Both the position numbers and the translations under genes were made by a program. Positions 8,575 to 17,500 of a stretch of DNA of 35,150 nucleotides are shown here, in pieces. The notes under the pieces were generated by a model, which was not told the DNA's origin, did no database searches, and was given only the letters and a program-made list of their open reading frames with translations. Each line of letters opens with the position of its first letter. Position 1 is the stretch's first letter. The DNA comes from RGIG9060 sp036307825 (GTDB lineage Bacteria; Spirochaetota; Spirochaetia; Treponematales; Treponemataceae), in the NCBI GenBank assembly GCA_036307825.1, contig JAXJWW010000071.1, forward strand, positions 1 through 35,150. Reading direction: 5' to 3'.

Positions 8575-10293
8575 ATGATTTCTGCCGTAAAAAAGATTTT
8601 GCTACTACTTCTTCCCTTTTTTATTTTTTCTTGTGGGATGACTGTAGAAGAATCTTCTTTTACGGCAAAACTTGATACTGTTGATCAATTGATTTTTCAA
8701 TCACAGTTTAATGATGCTCAAAAAATCTTAAAATCCATTGAAAATAAGTCTTATTCCGCATTTCAATTTATTGCAATTGCAAAGCGATATATCAATATGA
8801 AAAATTTTGAAAGTGCTGAAAAAATCCTAACTAAAGCAAATAAAAAGCATCCTCAAAATAATGAAGTTCGATCCGTTTTTACTTGGGTTTTATTGCAAGA
8901 ACAAAAATATGATAAGGCTTGTGAAGTTTCAGAAAAATTAAAAGATACTGCTTATTCTGGGCTTTATGCAGAAAGTAGATTTAAACAATATTCACTTTTA
9001 GAACAAGATTTTTTGCAAGAGAATTTTCAAATTGAATATTTGTATGCTTATAACGCAACTGATTCTGTAAAATTTTTGCAAAATGCTTCGATTTACGAAT
9101 GTTTTAATGGAAATTACGAAAAGGCTTTTTCTTATCATCCTATAAAAATGACAAAATATTCAAATCCGGAATTTTGGGCTTATGTTTCTTACGATTCTGG
9201 AAATTATCTTCAGGCAATAAATGATGCAAAAATGATGAGTGACAAAAAGGCCGTTGAAACTTCGATTATTATTGCTGATTCATATTTGAAAATGCGAGAA
9301 ACAAAACTTGCAAAACAAATGTGGGATAGAATTATTTCTATAAATCCAAAAGCGGATGCAAGCGTTTTGATGAACTGTGCTTTTTCTTGCTTGGAAAGTG
9401 GCAAGATAGATGATGCATTTGAGTATGTAAAAACTCTTGTTGTTGCTTTCCCTGATTACATTGACGGTTTGGTTTTGTACGGAAAATTTTTGTTGCATTA
9501 TTCTTCTTTAGGTGAAGAAAGTGAATTGACTAAGGCTCTTCGAAAAAAAGGCTTAAAATCAATCGATATGGAAATTCAAGATTCAAAGCCTCGTATTCCA
9601 GTTTCTGATTGTCTTTTCAGAATGGAAGAAAGTTTGAAGCGACGAACAAATCTTGATGCACAAAAGGCAACTCTTCAAATTGAATATCTTAAATTAAAGT
9701 GGCTTTCTGATAAAACAACTTCTTCAGAGCAAATGGTAATTGATATTTGGGAAATGATTGAAAAAAATTCAATAATGGCAGGAACAAATAATAATATCAT
9801 TACAGATTTTATAGTTACTTTTTTTATAAAGCAAAATCGCTTTGAACAGGCAAATCAGATTTTAACTTCGGTGTTAAAAGAAAAGTATGGTTCTGATGAT
9901 TATTTTAATGATTCACTTTTGGTAAATCAAATGTCTTTTGCAGAATTGCAAAATGCTTCTGCTTTGTGTGCTGAAAAAGGTTTTTATACTTGTGCTGAAA
10001 AATTGCTAAAAAAATCTTTAGAATACAAAAATTCGGTTACAACTGATGTTTATCTTAATTTAGGGAATTTTGATGAATCTCAAGGAATGTCATCTTCTGC
10101 ATTAGATTATTATAGTAAAGCTGCAAATTCCACAACTGATAACTTTTTGAAATCTGATTTGTACTATCGAATTGCAAATATTAGTGTTTCTAAAAATGAT
10201 TTGAAAAATGCTCGATTGTATTTGGATTATGCAATAAGCCTAAATCCAGGGCATGTAAAAGCTAATCTTTTAAAAAAACAAATCCGTAATTAG
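8575..10293 (+). CDS. TPR-repeat lipoprotein
   Basis: 572 aa. The N-terminus is a lipoprotein signal with a lipobox ending FIFSC (Cys20), so it is probably lipid-anchored in the periplasm. The rest is helical with repeated TPR-like units, clearest at the C-terminus (SDLYYRIANISVSKNDLKNA followed by a second A/B helix pair ending near LNPGHVKANLL) and near residues 60-110. No catalytic motif was seen. The Shine-Dalgarno GGGAG precedes the ATG. It is the last gene of the alaS-side operon and ends inside a bidirectional terminator. A role as scaffold for an envelope complex is typical of such proteins but is not shown here. Confidence 0.85.
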   Translation: MISAVKKILLLLLPFFIFSCGMTVEESSFTAKLDTVDQLIFQSQFNDAQKILKSIENKSYSAFQFIAIAKRYINMKNFESAEKILTKANKKHPQNNEVRSVFTWVLLQEQKYDKACEVSEKLKDTAYSGLYAESRFKQYSLLEQDFLQENFQIEYLYAYNATDSVKFLQNASIYECFNGNYEKAFSYHPIKMTKYSNPEFWAYVSYDSGNYLQAINDAKMMSDKKAVETSIIIADSYLKMRETKLAKQMWDRIISINPKADASVLMNCAFSCLESGKIDDAFEYVKTLVVAFPDYIDGLVLYGKFLLHYSSLGEESELTKALRKKGLKSIDMEIQDSKPRIPVSDCLFRMEESLKRRTNLDAQKATLQIEYLKLKWLSDKTTSSEQMVIDIWEMIEKNSIMAGTNNNIITDFIVTFFIKQNRFEQANQILTSVLKEKYGSDDYFNDSLLVNQMSFAELQNASALCAEKGFYTCAEKLLKKSLEYKNSVTTDVYLNLGNFDESQGMSSSALDYYSKAANSTTDNFLKSDLYYRIANISVSKNDLKNARLYLDYAISLNPGHVKANLLKKQIRN

Positions 10294-10313
10294 CATAAGC
10301 CTCTTACGGATTT
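10280..10313. terminator. Bidirectional terminator between the TPR lipoprotein gene and groES
   Basis: AAATCCGTAA (10280-10289) pairs perfectly with TTACGGATTT (10304-10313), loop 14 nt. T-rich tracts follow on each strand (TTTT on +; TTTTTTT on -, from the A-run before the stem). The left arm overlaps the last codons of the + strand gene, and the groES stop lies 24 bp beyond the right arm. Confidence 0.75.
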
Positions 10314-10336
10314 TACAAAAAAATCAACTAAAAATT

Positions 10337-10603
10337 TTATTCAATAACAGCAATTACATCGGCTGCTTTTAAGATAAGATGATCTTCACCGTCGATTTTT
10401 ACAGGTGTTCCAGAATATTTGTCGTACATTACTTTTTGGCCAGGAACAACTTTGATTTTTTCTTTATCATCTCCGATTGCAATAACTGTTGCAACCTGTG
10501 TTTTTTCTTGTGCTGTATCTGGAATGATGATTCCGCTAGCTGTTTTTGCTTCTGTTTTTTCTGTTTTTACCAATACGCGATCTGCTAATGGTTTTACTGT
10601 CAT
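10337..10603 (-). CDS. groES: Co-chaperonin GroES (Cpn10)
   Basis: 88 aa, slightly shorter than the ~95-aa norm. GroES caps the GroEL folding chamber in the cytoplasm. The N-terminal VKPLADRVLVK, the mobile-loop region KTASGIIIPDTAQEKTQ and the C-terminal EDHLILKAADVIAVIE are canonical. A strong GGAGGA Shine-Dalgarno lies just upstream. groEL is not adjacent; I recall the same separation in Treponema pallidum. No CIRCE inverted repeat is visible upstream. The gene is divergent from the sigma-factor gene and shares its 337-bp control region. Confidence 0.96.
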   Translation of the reverse strand: MTVKPLADRVLVKTEKTEAKTASGIIIPDTAQEKTQVATVIAIGDDKEKIKVVPGQKVMYDKYSGTPVKIDGEDHLILKAADVIAVIE

Positions 10604-10642
10604 ATAAAATCCTCCAAAGTAATTTTAAAATACTTTATATAT

Positions 10643-10671
10643 AATATACGAAAACTTTTTTACAAAGGCAA
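10643..10671 (-). promoter_or_regulatory. Predicted sigma-70 promoter of groES
   Basis: Read on the minus strand: -35 TTGCCT (10671-10666, 4/6), 17-bp spacer, -10 TATATT (10648-10643, 5/6). It lies 40 bp upstream of the groES ATG. No CIRCE element overlaps it. Confidence 0.45.
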
Positions 10672-10727
10672 TAATAAAACAGAAAAAAGAGTAAAAAAGA
10701 ACCATTTTTTAGTATAATTTTTATCAT

Positions 10728-10744
10728 TGTATCAAAATGACTCA
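10728..10744 (+). promoter_or_regulatory. Enhancer-like palindromic site 1
   Basis: TGTATCAAAATGACTCA, an imperfect TGTNTCA-N3-TGANNCA palindrome. It matches site 2 at 16 of 17 bases and lies exactly 40 bp upstream of it. Its centre is ~177 bp upstream of the predicted sigma-54 start site, a normal position for an enhancer-binding-protein site. Confidence 0.5.
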
Positions 10745-10764
10745 GTTTAAATTGATAAAAATAT

Positions 10765-10787
10765 ATATGTATCAAAATGACACATAT
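10765..10787 (+). promoter_or_regulatory. Enhancer-like palindromic site 2
   Basis: The core TGTATCAAAATGACACA (10768-10784) is a palindrome with a 3-bp centre and one mismatch, extended by ATA/TAT to 10-bp arms. Its centre is ~137 bp upstream of the predicted sigma-54 start. A TTGATA half-site (10752-10757) lies between the two sites. Confidence 0.55.
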
Positions 10788-10885
10788 GTAAAATCTACCT
10801 AAAAATGAATTTAAAATAAAACCAATTGTTAATAAATAATTCCTTGTAATATAAGTAAATAAAAAAATTTATTAAAATTTTAAAG

Positions 10886-10902
10886 TTGGCACGAATATTG
10901 CA
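10886..10902 (+). promoter_or_regulatory. Sigma-54 (RpoN) promoter of the sigma-factor gene
   Basis: TTGGCACGAATATTGCA matches the sigma-54 consensus (TGGCACG-N4-TTGC) essentially perfectly: GG at 10888-10889, GC at 10900-10901, 10 bp between them. The predicted start is near 10913, giving a ~28-nt leader that contains GGGGA (10930-10934) before the ATG at 10941. Confidence 0.85.
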
Positions 10903-10940
10903 TATAATTTAATGTAAATAAATTTTTTTGGGGATAAAAA

Positions 10941-11801
10941 ATGGTAAATTCAGCAAAATTACAAACAAAACTTGATAATAGCTTGGCAATTTATTTTAAG
11001 GAAATAGATTCAATTCCTCTGATGGCAAGAGAAGAAGAATATGAACTTGCATTAAAAGCAAAACAAGGTGATATTATTGCTCGAGATAAAATTTTGAAGG
11101 CAAATTTGCGTTTTGTAGTAAGTGTTGCAAAAAAATATCAATGTAGTGCCTTTGAATTGAATGATTTAATAAATGAAGGCAATATTGGTTTGATGATTGC
11201 TATCGATAAGTTTGACCCAGAAAAAGGCTATCATTTTATTTCTTATGCTGTATGGTGGATTAGACAAACAATTTTAAAAGCAATCTACGAAAAAGGAAAG
11301 ATGATTCGTCTTCCTTCAAATAAAACAAATGATATTATCAAAATTGAAAAAGCAAGAAAATCCCTAAAAGCAAAACTTAGTGAAGAAGAAGAATTGGAAC
11401 AAGTTGCTATTATGTTGAATATGACACCATTACACGTTCAAGAAATGATGATGATTTCAAAAGATGTTTTTTCTCTTGATTCAAAAGTTGGTGGCGATGA
11501 AGCTGATTCAAATTCTTTAGGAGAAATGCTAGAAGATATAACTTCTATTTCTCCAGAAGATAATGTTATTGAAATTGATATGAAAGAACAAATTGATAAT
11601 GCGCTTTCAACTTTAACAGAAAAAGAAGCTGAAATCCTTCGTTACAGATTTGGTTTGAATGGAAAAAAATCTATGTCTTTGAAAGAAGTTGGTGAAGTAT
11701 TCAATCTTTCAAAGGAGAGAATTCGTCAGATTGAAAAAAAAGCAATTAAAAGATTGCAACATCCATCAAGAAGTTCAAAACTTAAAGCATTTATTGCTTA
11801 G
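10941..11801 (+). CDS. Alternative sigma factor of the sigma-70 family (group 2-like)
   Basis: 286 aa. Region 1.2 is at residues ~14-45 (AIYFKEIDSIPLMAREEEYE). Region 2 is at ~50-120 (NLRFVVSVAKKYQ, DLINEGNIGLMIAIDKFDP, FISYAVWWIRQTILKAI). Region 3 is at ~125-200. Region 4 with the -35-binding helix-turn-helix is at ~220-280 (LTEKEAEILRYRFGLNG, LSKERIRQIEKKAIKRLQHP). There is no long region 1.1, so it is not the housekeeping sigma. In region 2.4 the Gln that reads the -10 is kept (WWIRQ), but the position of E. coli RpoD Thr440 is Leu, suggesting a somewhat different -10 preference. It is transcribed from a sigma-54 promoter and is divergent from groES. It could be called RpoS-like by analogy; its regulon is unknown. 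Confidence 0.92.
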   Translation: MVNSAKLQTKLDNSLAIYFKEIDSIPLMAREEEYELALKAKQGDIIARDKILKANLRFVVSVAKKYQCSAFELNDLINEGNIGLMIAIDKFDPEKGYHFISYAVWWIRQTILKAIYEKGKMIRLPSNKTNDIIKIEKARKSLKAKLSEEEELEQVAIMLNMTPLHVQEMMMISKDVFSLDSKVGGDEADSNSLGEMLEDITSISPEDNVIEIDMKEQIDNALSTLTEKEAEILRYRFGLNGKKSMSLKEVGEVFNLSKERIRQIEKKAIKRLQHPSRSSKLKAFIA

Positions 11802-11813
11802 TTTTAATTTAAT

Positions 11814-13913
11814 TTAATTTAATGTTGCAAGAACTTCACTTCTTGCAATTTCTAAAAGTTCCTTGTCTTGAACTGGATCTGAAAGTCCAAGAGAAAGATA
11901 TCCTGATTGTTGGATTCCAGCAACTTCTCCTGGTCCTCGTAACTTTAGATCTAGTTCAGCAAGTTCAAACCCATCAGTATTTTCGTACATCGCCTTTAAT
12001 CGTTGTTTTCCAATTTCAGTTAGGTTTGCTCCATAAATCAAAAAACAATAGGATTGCTTTGCACCACGACCAACTCGTCCTCTTAATTGGTGAAGGGCTG
12101 CAAGACCAAAACGTTCTGCTTGTTCGATAACCATACAAGTTGCGTTTGGAACATCAACTCCAACTTCCACAACAGTTGTTGCAACAATGATATTTATTTT
12201 TCCGTCTTTAAAATCTTGTAGAATTTGATTTTGCTCATCTTCATCAACTTTTGAATGAATCAAACCGCATTTAAATTCTGGATAAACATTTTTAGATAGA
12301 TGTTCAAACATTTCAACTGCATTTTTAATTTTCTTCGATGGATTTGAATAATTTGGATTTTCTTCATCATCTGAAAGATTTTCAATCATTGGATAAACAA
12401 AGTAAGCTTGATTTCCATTTTGAAGTTCTTTTCGAACGCTTTCGTAAACATGACTTTCATTTCCAGGTTTTGTAAGGTGAGTTTTTATAGGAAGTCGACC
12501 TTTCGGCATAGTTTTAATTGTTGAAATATCTAGGTCGCCAAAAACTGTAAGTGCTAAAGTTTGAGGAATTGGTGTTGCGCTCATCATCAAAATATTTGGA
12601 ATCGCGCATTTTTCTTTGATAAAATTTCGCTGAATAACACCAAAACGATGTTGTTCATCAACTATTGCAAGTTGCAAATTTTTGTACTGTACATTTTTTG
12701 AAAATAAAGCGTGTGTTCCAATTATCAATTGTGTTTCGCCATTTTTTATTGAATTGAGTAATTGATTTCTTCCCTTTGCTTTTATGTTTCCAGTTAAAAA
12801 ACTTGGATTTATTCCTAAAGGGGATAAAAGTTTACTAGCATTTTCGGCATGTTGTCTTGCTAAAAGTTCAGTTGGACTTAAAATTACACATTGTCCGCCC
12901 CAGTCGATAATTCGTAATGCTGCAAAAAAAGCTACCAAAGTTTTTCCTGAACCTACATCACCTTGGATTAGTCGTGATAAAGTAAAAGGTTTTGCGTTTT
13001 CAGAAAATTCATCTTGATTTTCATGAAATTTTATTGCGTCTTTGCAAGATGAATCAATTTCAGCATTTATGGTAGCGATTATTTTTTTCTGGTCATCGGT
13101 TAATTCGAAAGGTAAAGAAGATGCTAACTTTATTTGTCTTGGGGATAAATCTGTAAAATCAGTTGATGCTTTTGAAATTTTTTTTCGTTCTGCAACTCGA
13201 TTTAAAATAGCAGATTGAAAGAAAAATAATTCTTCAAATTTTATTGTTTTGATTGCTTTGTCTAATTCATCTAAATTTTCTGGGCAATGAATTACATGAA
13301 TTGCTTTTTGTTTTGAAAGCAAATCCTGTCGTTGAATTACATTTTCAGGTAATTCGTTAGAAATTCCATTTCCGTACATTTTTAATGCTTGTGAAATTGT
13401 TTTTCGATATTGATTTTGTGATAAGCCGCTTGTAAGGCGGTACAAACTTAAAATTTTTGAAGTTGGATCTAATTTTCCTACAAAATCTTGTAATTCTCCG
13501 GATTTTGAAATAATTTGAGCATCAAAAATTGAAGTTTGAATTTCGCCATATTTGTAAGAAAAAGGTGCTGTTACAGAAATAATTGAACCTATGGACAAAG
13601 ATTTTTCCATAAAAGGACGATTGTAACAAACCAAAGTTCCTCGAGTTTCTCCATCAAAAATGATAATTTTTAATGTTTTCATTTTTCCAAAGCCAAACCA
13701 TTGATGGTCTAAAACTTTAGCAAAACAATGAACTTTACTTACTTTTGCAAAATCTTTTATTGGAATTGTTTGAGTTCTGTCTTCGTAATCTCGGGGATAA
13801 GTTGAAAGTAAATCTGAGATGTTAAAAATATTTAGTTTTGAAAAAGCACTTTGTAAACTTGGCCCTATCCCTGAGATTGTAGAAATCGGAGTTTCAATAT
13901 CCTTTAATTTCAA
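11814..13913 (-). CDS. recG: ATP-dependent DNA helicase RecG
   Basis: 699 aa, normal length. RecG remodels stalled replication forks and branched recombination intermediates. The N-terminal wedge/OB domain is at ~60-160. Helicase motifs follow: LIQGDVGSGKTLVA (Walker A), DEQHRFGV (DEQH box), MSATPIPQTLALTVFGDLD (motif III region), TTVVEVGVDVPNA and QLRGRVGRG (motif VI). The C-terminal RecG signature LDLKLRGPGEVAGIQQSG is present. The start is TTG, overlapping the yggT stop by 4 bp (TTGA), which implies translational coupling. It is the last gene of a dnaE-yggT-recG block. Confidence 0.96.
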   Translation of the reverse strand: MKLKDIETPISTISGIGPSLQSAFSKLNIFNISDLLSTYPRDYEDRTQTIPIKDFAKVSKVHCFAKVLDHQWFGFGKMKTLKIIIFDGETRGTLVCYNRPFMEKSLSIGSIISVTAPFSYKYGEIQTSIFDAQIISKSGELQDFVGKLDPTSKILSLYRLTSGLSQNQYRKTISQALKMYGNGISNELPENVIQRQDLLSKQKAIHVIHCPENLDELDKAIKTIKFEELFFFQSAILNRVAERKKISKASTDFTDLSPRQIKLASSLPFELTDDQKKIIATINAEIDSSCKDAIKFHENQDEFSENAKPFTLSRLIQGDVGSGKTLVAFFAALRIIDWGGQCVILSPTELLARQHAENASKLLSPLGINPSFLTGNIKAKGRNQLLNSIKNGETQLIIGTHALFSKNVQYKNLQLAIVDEQHRFGVIQRNFIKEKCAIPNILMMSATPIPQTLALTVFGDLDISTIKTMPKGRLPIKTHLTKPGNESHVYESVRKELQNGNQAYFVYPMIENLSDDEENPNYSNPSKKIKNAVEMFEHLSKNVYPEFKCGLIHSKVDEDEQNQILQDFKDGKINIIVATTVVEVGVDVPNATCMVIEQAERFGLAALHQLRGRVGRGAKQSYCFLIYGANLTEIGKQRLKAMYENTDGFELAELDLKLRGPGEVAGIQQSGYLSLGLSDPVQDKELLEIARSEVLATLN
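11825..11848 (+). terminator. Terminator hairpin of the sigma gene inside the recG 3' end
   Basis: TTGCAAGAA (11825-11833) and TTCTTGCAA (11840-11848) form a perfect 9-bp stem with a 6-nt loop followed by TTTCT on the + strand. It lies in the last codons of the convergent recG, whose stop is only 12 bp from the sigma gene's stop. The gap holds a short TTTAA tandem repeat. Confidence 0.55.
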
Positions 13914-14500
13914 ACTGGAAATCCTTGAAAAATATTAACTAGGATTGTAAATATAAAACCACCTAAAAATCGTAAGATTATCATTGAGACAAGGGCGATA
14001 ATTACCGCAGTTTGTAAATTTACAAATTTGTTTTTGAAAAATAATTTTGTTACTGGTCTTGCAAGTTTATAAATCATTGTATCTAGACTTGACCAAAAAC
14101 CGATACTGTCCTTATTCATCAAAAGAACTATAAGTCGTACAACTAGAATTATGATGAACAATAAAAGTATTGAAGATATCGCTGACCAAATCATTTGAAA
14201 TGTAATTGCTAAAATTATTCCTAGTGAAATTTTTTGTAAGGTTGCTATATATTGTAAAATAGTAGAAATTCCAGAAAGAATTATGAATGCAATAATCGGT
14301 GAAAAATCTAAGTTTGCAATATGTAATGGTAATCTTCTAAAAATATTCAAATATGGATCACAAATTTTTCCTAAAATTTCAGCAAATTTACTGTAACTAA
14401 ACTGTGGAATCCAAGATAAAATAATTCTTATGAAACACAACATTGAGTAAATAGAAATTAACTGAGCAATAAAACCTATAAGTGAAAAAACAGAATTCAA
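13910..14500 (-). CDS. YggT-family integral membrane protein (two YggT repeats)
   Basis: 196 aa, strongly hydrophobic, with about five or six membrane segments. Two YggT-type repeats are visible: SMLCFIRIILSWIPQ with DPYLNIFRRLPLHI at ~20-70, and LLFIIILVVRLIVLL with a second DTMIYKLARPVTKLFF at ~115-160. The family is of unknown biochemical function; in other bacteria members are linked to osmotic tolerance or cell division/chloroplast-type envelope assembly. The start is TTG at 14500, chosen because AGGAGG lies 5 bp upstream. It follows dnaE by 23 bp and overlaps recG by 4 bp. Confidence 0.85.
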   Translation of the reverse strand: MNSVFSLIGFIAQLISIYSMLCFIRIILSWIPQFSYSKFAEILGKICDPYLNIFRRLPLHIANLDFSPIIAFIILSGISTILQYIATLQKISLGIILAITFQMIWSAISSILLLFIIILVVRLIVLLMNKDSIGFWSSLDTMIYKLARPVTKLFFKNKFVNLQTAVIIALVSMIILRFLGGFIFTILVNIFQGFPV

Positions 14501-14523
14501 AATTTCCTCCTAAATTGAAACAA

Positions 14524-17500
14524 TTAATCTTTCCAGACTTCATCTACAGACGGAATATTTGAAAGTTCAGTAATAAAATCATCACTAGAAGAAACTTTCA
14601 AAGAATTATTTGTCTGGATTGTATAATTTTTTCCATCTCTTTCTATATGTAAATATACTGAACAATTTCCCGAATGTGCAACAAGAAAATCGCGTAATTC
14701 AATAGAAGATCGTTTATTTTGTGTTGGAAAAAGTTTTATATGGATAGATTTTACAGATTGCTCTTGTAAGTTGTTTATATCCAAAAGTTCATCAACTTGG
14801 AAAGAATCTCCATATTGTTCGGAGTGGTCAACTCTTCCTTTGAAGGCTAAAACTTTATCTTCTTGAATAAAATTTTCTAATCGCTCCCAAGTTTTAGAGA
14901 AGATAGTTAGTTTTACTTCACCTTCGTAATCTTTTCCCACTACAATTCCCATTGCAGTTCCTTTTTTGGTAATGATTTTTCTAACTTCTGTAATTAAAAC
15001 CGCAATCGTATATTCTGAATCAGGGAGAGCATTTGCCATTTTTGCAGAATTCATTGATGTACAGCGTTCAATTACTTTTTTGTAAGAATCTAAAGGATGT
15101 CCTGAAATGTAAAATCCGATAAGTTCTTTTTCAATTCGGAGTTTTTCGATTTGAGGCCAATCTTCAACTTCTTTATATTTGAATTCTACAAATTCTTGGA
15201 TGTCTGTATCTTCAAAAAGGCTTATTTGTCCGTAGCGAGTTGATTCTTTTTTGCTTTCAGCGTATTCAATTGCATCTTCAAAATTGATTAAAAGTCTGTT
15301 TCTGTTTGGTTCAATTTTGTCAAAACATCCAGTTTTAATGAGAACTTCCATTGCTTTTCGGTTTACAGAATGTAAATCAACACGGTCTAAAAATTCCATA
15401 TAACTTTTGAATGGACCATTTTTTTGTCGTTCTCGAATGATTTCGTCTGCGGCACTTTCACCGAGGTTTTTAATTCCAAGCAATCCGTAAACGATACGAC
15501 CATCAACAACATCAAATACTTTGTCAGAACGGTTGATATCTGGTGGGTCGATTTCAAGTCCCATTCTACGACCTTCTGCAATGTATACAGGAAGTTTGTC
15601 AACGCTGGTAATTTCGTTTGTAAGGTTGGCTGCAATAAATTCTGCTGGAAAGTTTGCTTTTAGATAAGCTGTTTTGTATGCAACAACTGAGTAAGCCGCA
15701 GCGTGACTTTTATTAAATCCGTAACCTGCAAATGGAACCATAATGTCAAAAATATTTTCTGCATGTTTTGCGTCAAATCCGTTTTTAACAGCACCATTAA
15801 CGAAGTTTACTTTTTCAGCATCCATTACTTCTTTTTTCTTTTTTCCCATAGCACGACGGAGCATATCAGCACCACCAAGGGAATATCCTGCAATTCGTTG
15901 AGCAACTTGCATAACTTGTTCTTGGTAAACCATAACTCCGTAGGTTTCTTTGAGAATATCTTCAAGGCAAGGGTCTGGATAACGAACTGTTTCTGGATGC
16001 CACTTTCCTTCGATGTACTGAGGAATATAATCCATAGGACCTGGACGATAAAGGGCGTTCAAAGCAACCAACTCTTCGATACAACGAGGTTGAAGTTGCT
16101 TCATGATTTTTTGCATTCCAGGGCTTTCAAACTGGAAGATAGCTACAGATTCACCTTTACAAAGCATATCGAAAGTTTTTTCATCATCATCAGGAACATT
16201 ATCTGTTGTAAAATTTTCTAATCCTGGTCGTTTTCTGATAATTCGTTCTGCGTATTTTATCAAAGTAAGAGTTTTTAGACCAAGATAGTCCATTTTTACA
16301 AGTCCACAAGGTTCGATAATATCCATTGTGTATTGAACTGCAACTTTTCCTGTTTTACCGTCTTTATGAATTGGAGCCCAAGCTGGAAGTTCACTTCGTC
16401 CAATTACGATACCAGAAGCATGAAGTCCAGTTTGTCGGTTTACATTTTCCAATTTGATACAAAGGTCGAAAAGTTCTTTATAACGAGGGTCATCTCTAAA
16501 TGGAATAAGTTGCCCGTTATCAGGATGTTTTTCATCTGGTGGAGTAAAGGCATCTTTTAGTTTTGCTTTTGGATTATCAGGAATACATTTTTTTAGCATA
16601 TTTACATCTGCTAGAGGAATTCCTAAAACTCGTCCAACATCGGCAATAACCGCTTTTGCTTTCAAAGTTCCAAAAGTTACGATGTGACCAACTTGAGGGT
16701 CGCCGTATTTTTCCCTTGTGTATTGAATAACTCGTTGCCGACCTTCGAAGCACATATCAACATCAAAGTCGGGCATAGAAATTCGTTCTGGATTTAAGAA
16801 TCGTTCAAAAATCAATTTGTATCTGAAAGGGTCAATGTCTGTAATTGTCATTGCGTAGGCAACCAAAGAACCTGCACCAGAACCACGACCTGGCCCAATT
16901 GGAACATCATTATTTTTTGCCCAGTTGATAAAATCCCAAACGATAAGGAAGTAACCAGAAAATCCCATACTAAAAATGATACCAAGTTCGTATTCAGCGC
17001 GTTCTTTGATTTCTGGGGTAATCTCTTTGTAGCGTTTTTCCAAACCTGTGTAAACAATATGACGAACATAATCATCTTGGCTGTTAAATTCAGGTGGAAT
17101 TTGATAAATTGGCAAACAGTCCTTTAATTCCTGAGTTTTATATTGTGTGATTTCGCAATTACACATATCAGCAATTTTTTTTGTGTTGCTTATCATTTCT
17201 GGATAGTCAGGAAAAAGACTAGCCATTTCTTCTTCAGATTTTAGATAGAATTGGTCGTTTTTAAACTTCATTCTGTCTGTATCAGATAAAAGTTTTTTTG
17301 TACCGATACAAATCAAAACATCTTGTGCTTTTGCATCATCTTGATATGCATAGTGAACGTCGTTTGTAACAACCATTGGAACATCCATTCGTTTTGCAAT
17401 ATCAAGAAGTTTTGGGATAAGTCGTTTATCATCATCTAAGTCGTGGTCTTGAAATTCGATAAAGTAATTTTCTTTTCCAAAAGTTTTTTGATACCAAAGG

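Noticed and set aside
10604..10640. CIRCE heat-shock operator before groES
   Set aside because: No TTAGCACTC-N9-GAGTGCTAA or close variant is present between the predicted promoter and the start codon.
11802..11824. TTTAA tandem repeat between the sigma gene and recG as a regulatory repeat
   Set aside because: Four short AT-rich units in a 12-bp convergent gap and its edges; expected in such DNA, and the nearby hairpin already explains termination.
15703..16221. 172-aa plus-strand ORF inside dnaE
   Set aside because: Antisense shadow of dnaE; composition is His/Phe/Ser-rich, with no Shine-Dalgarno and no domain.
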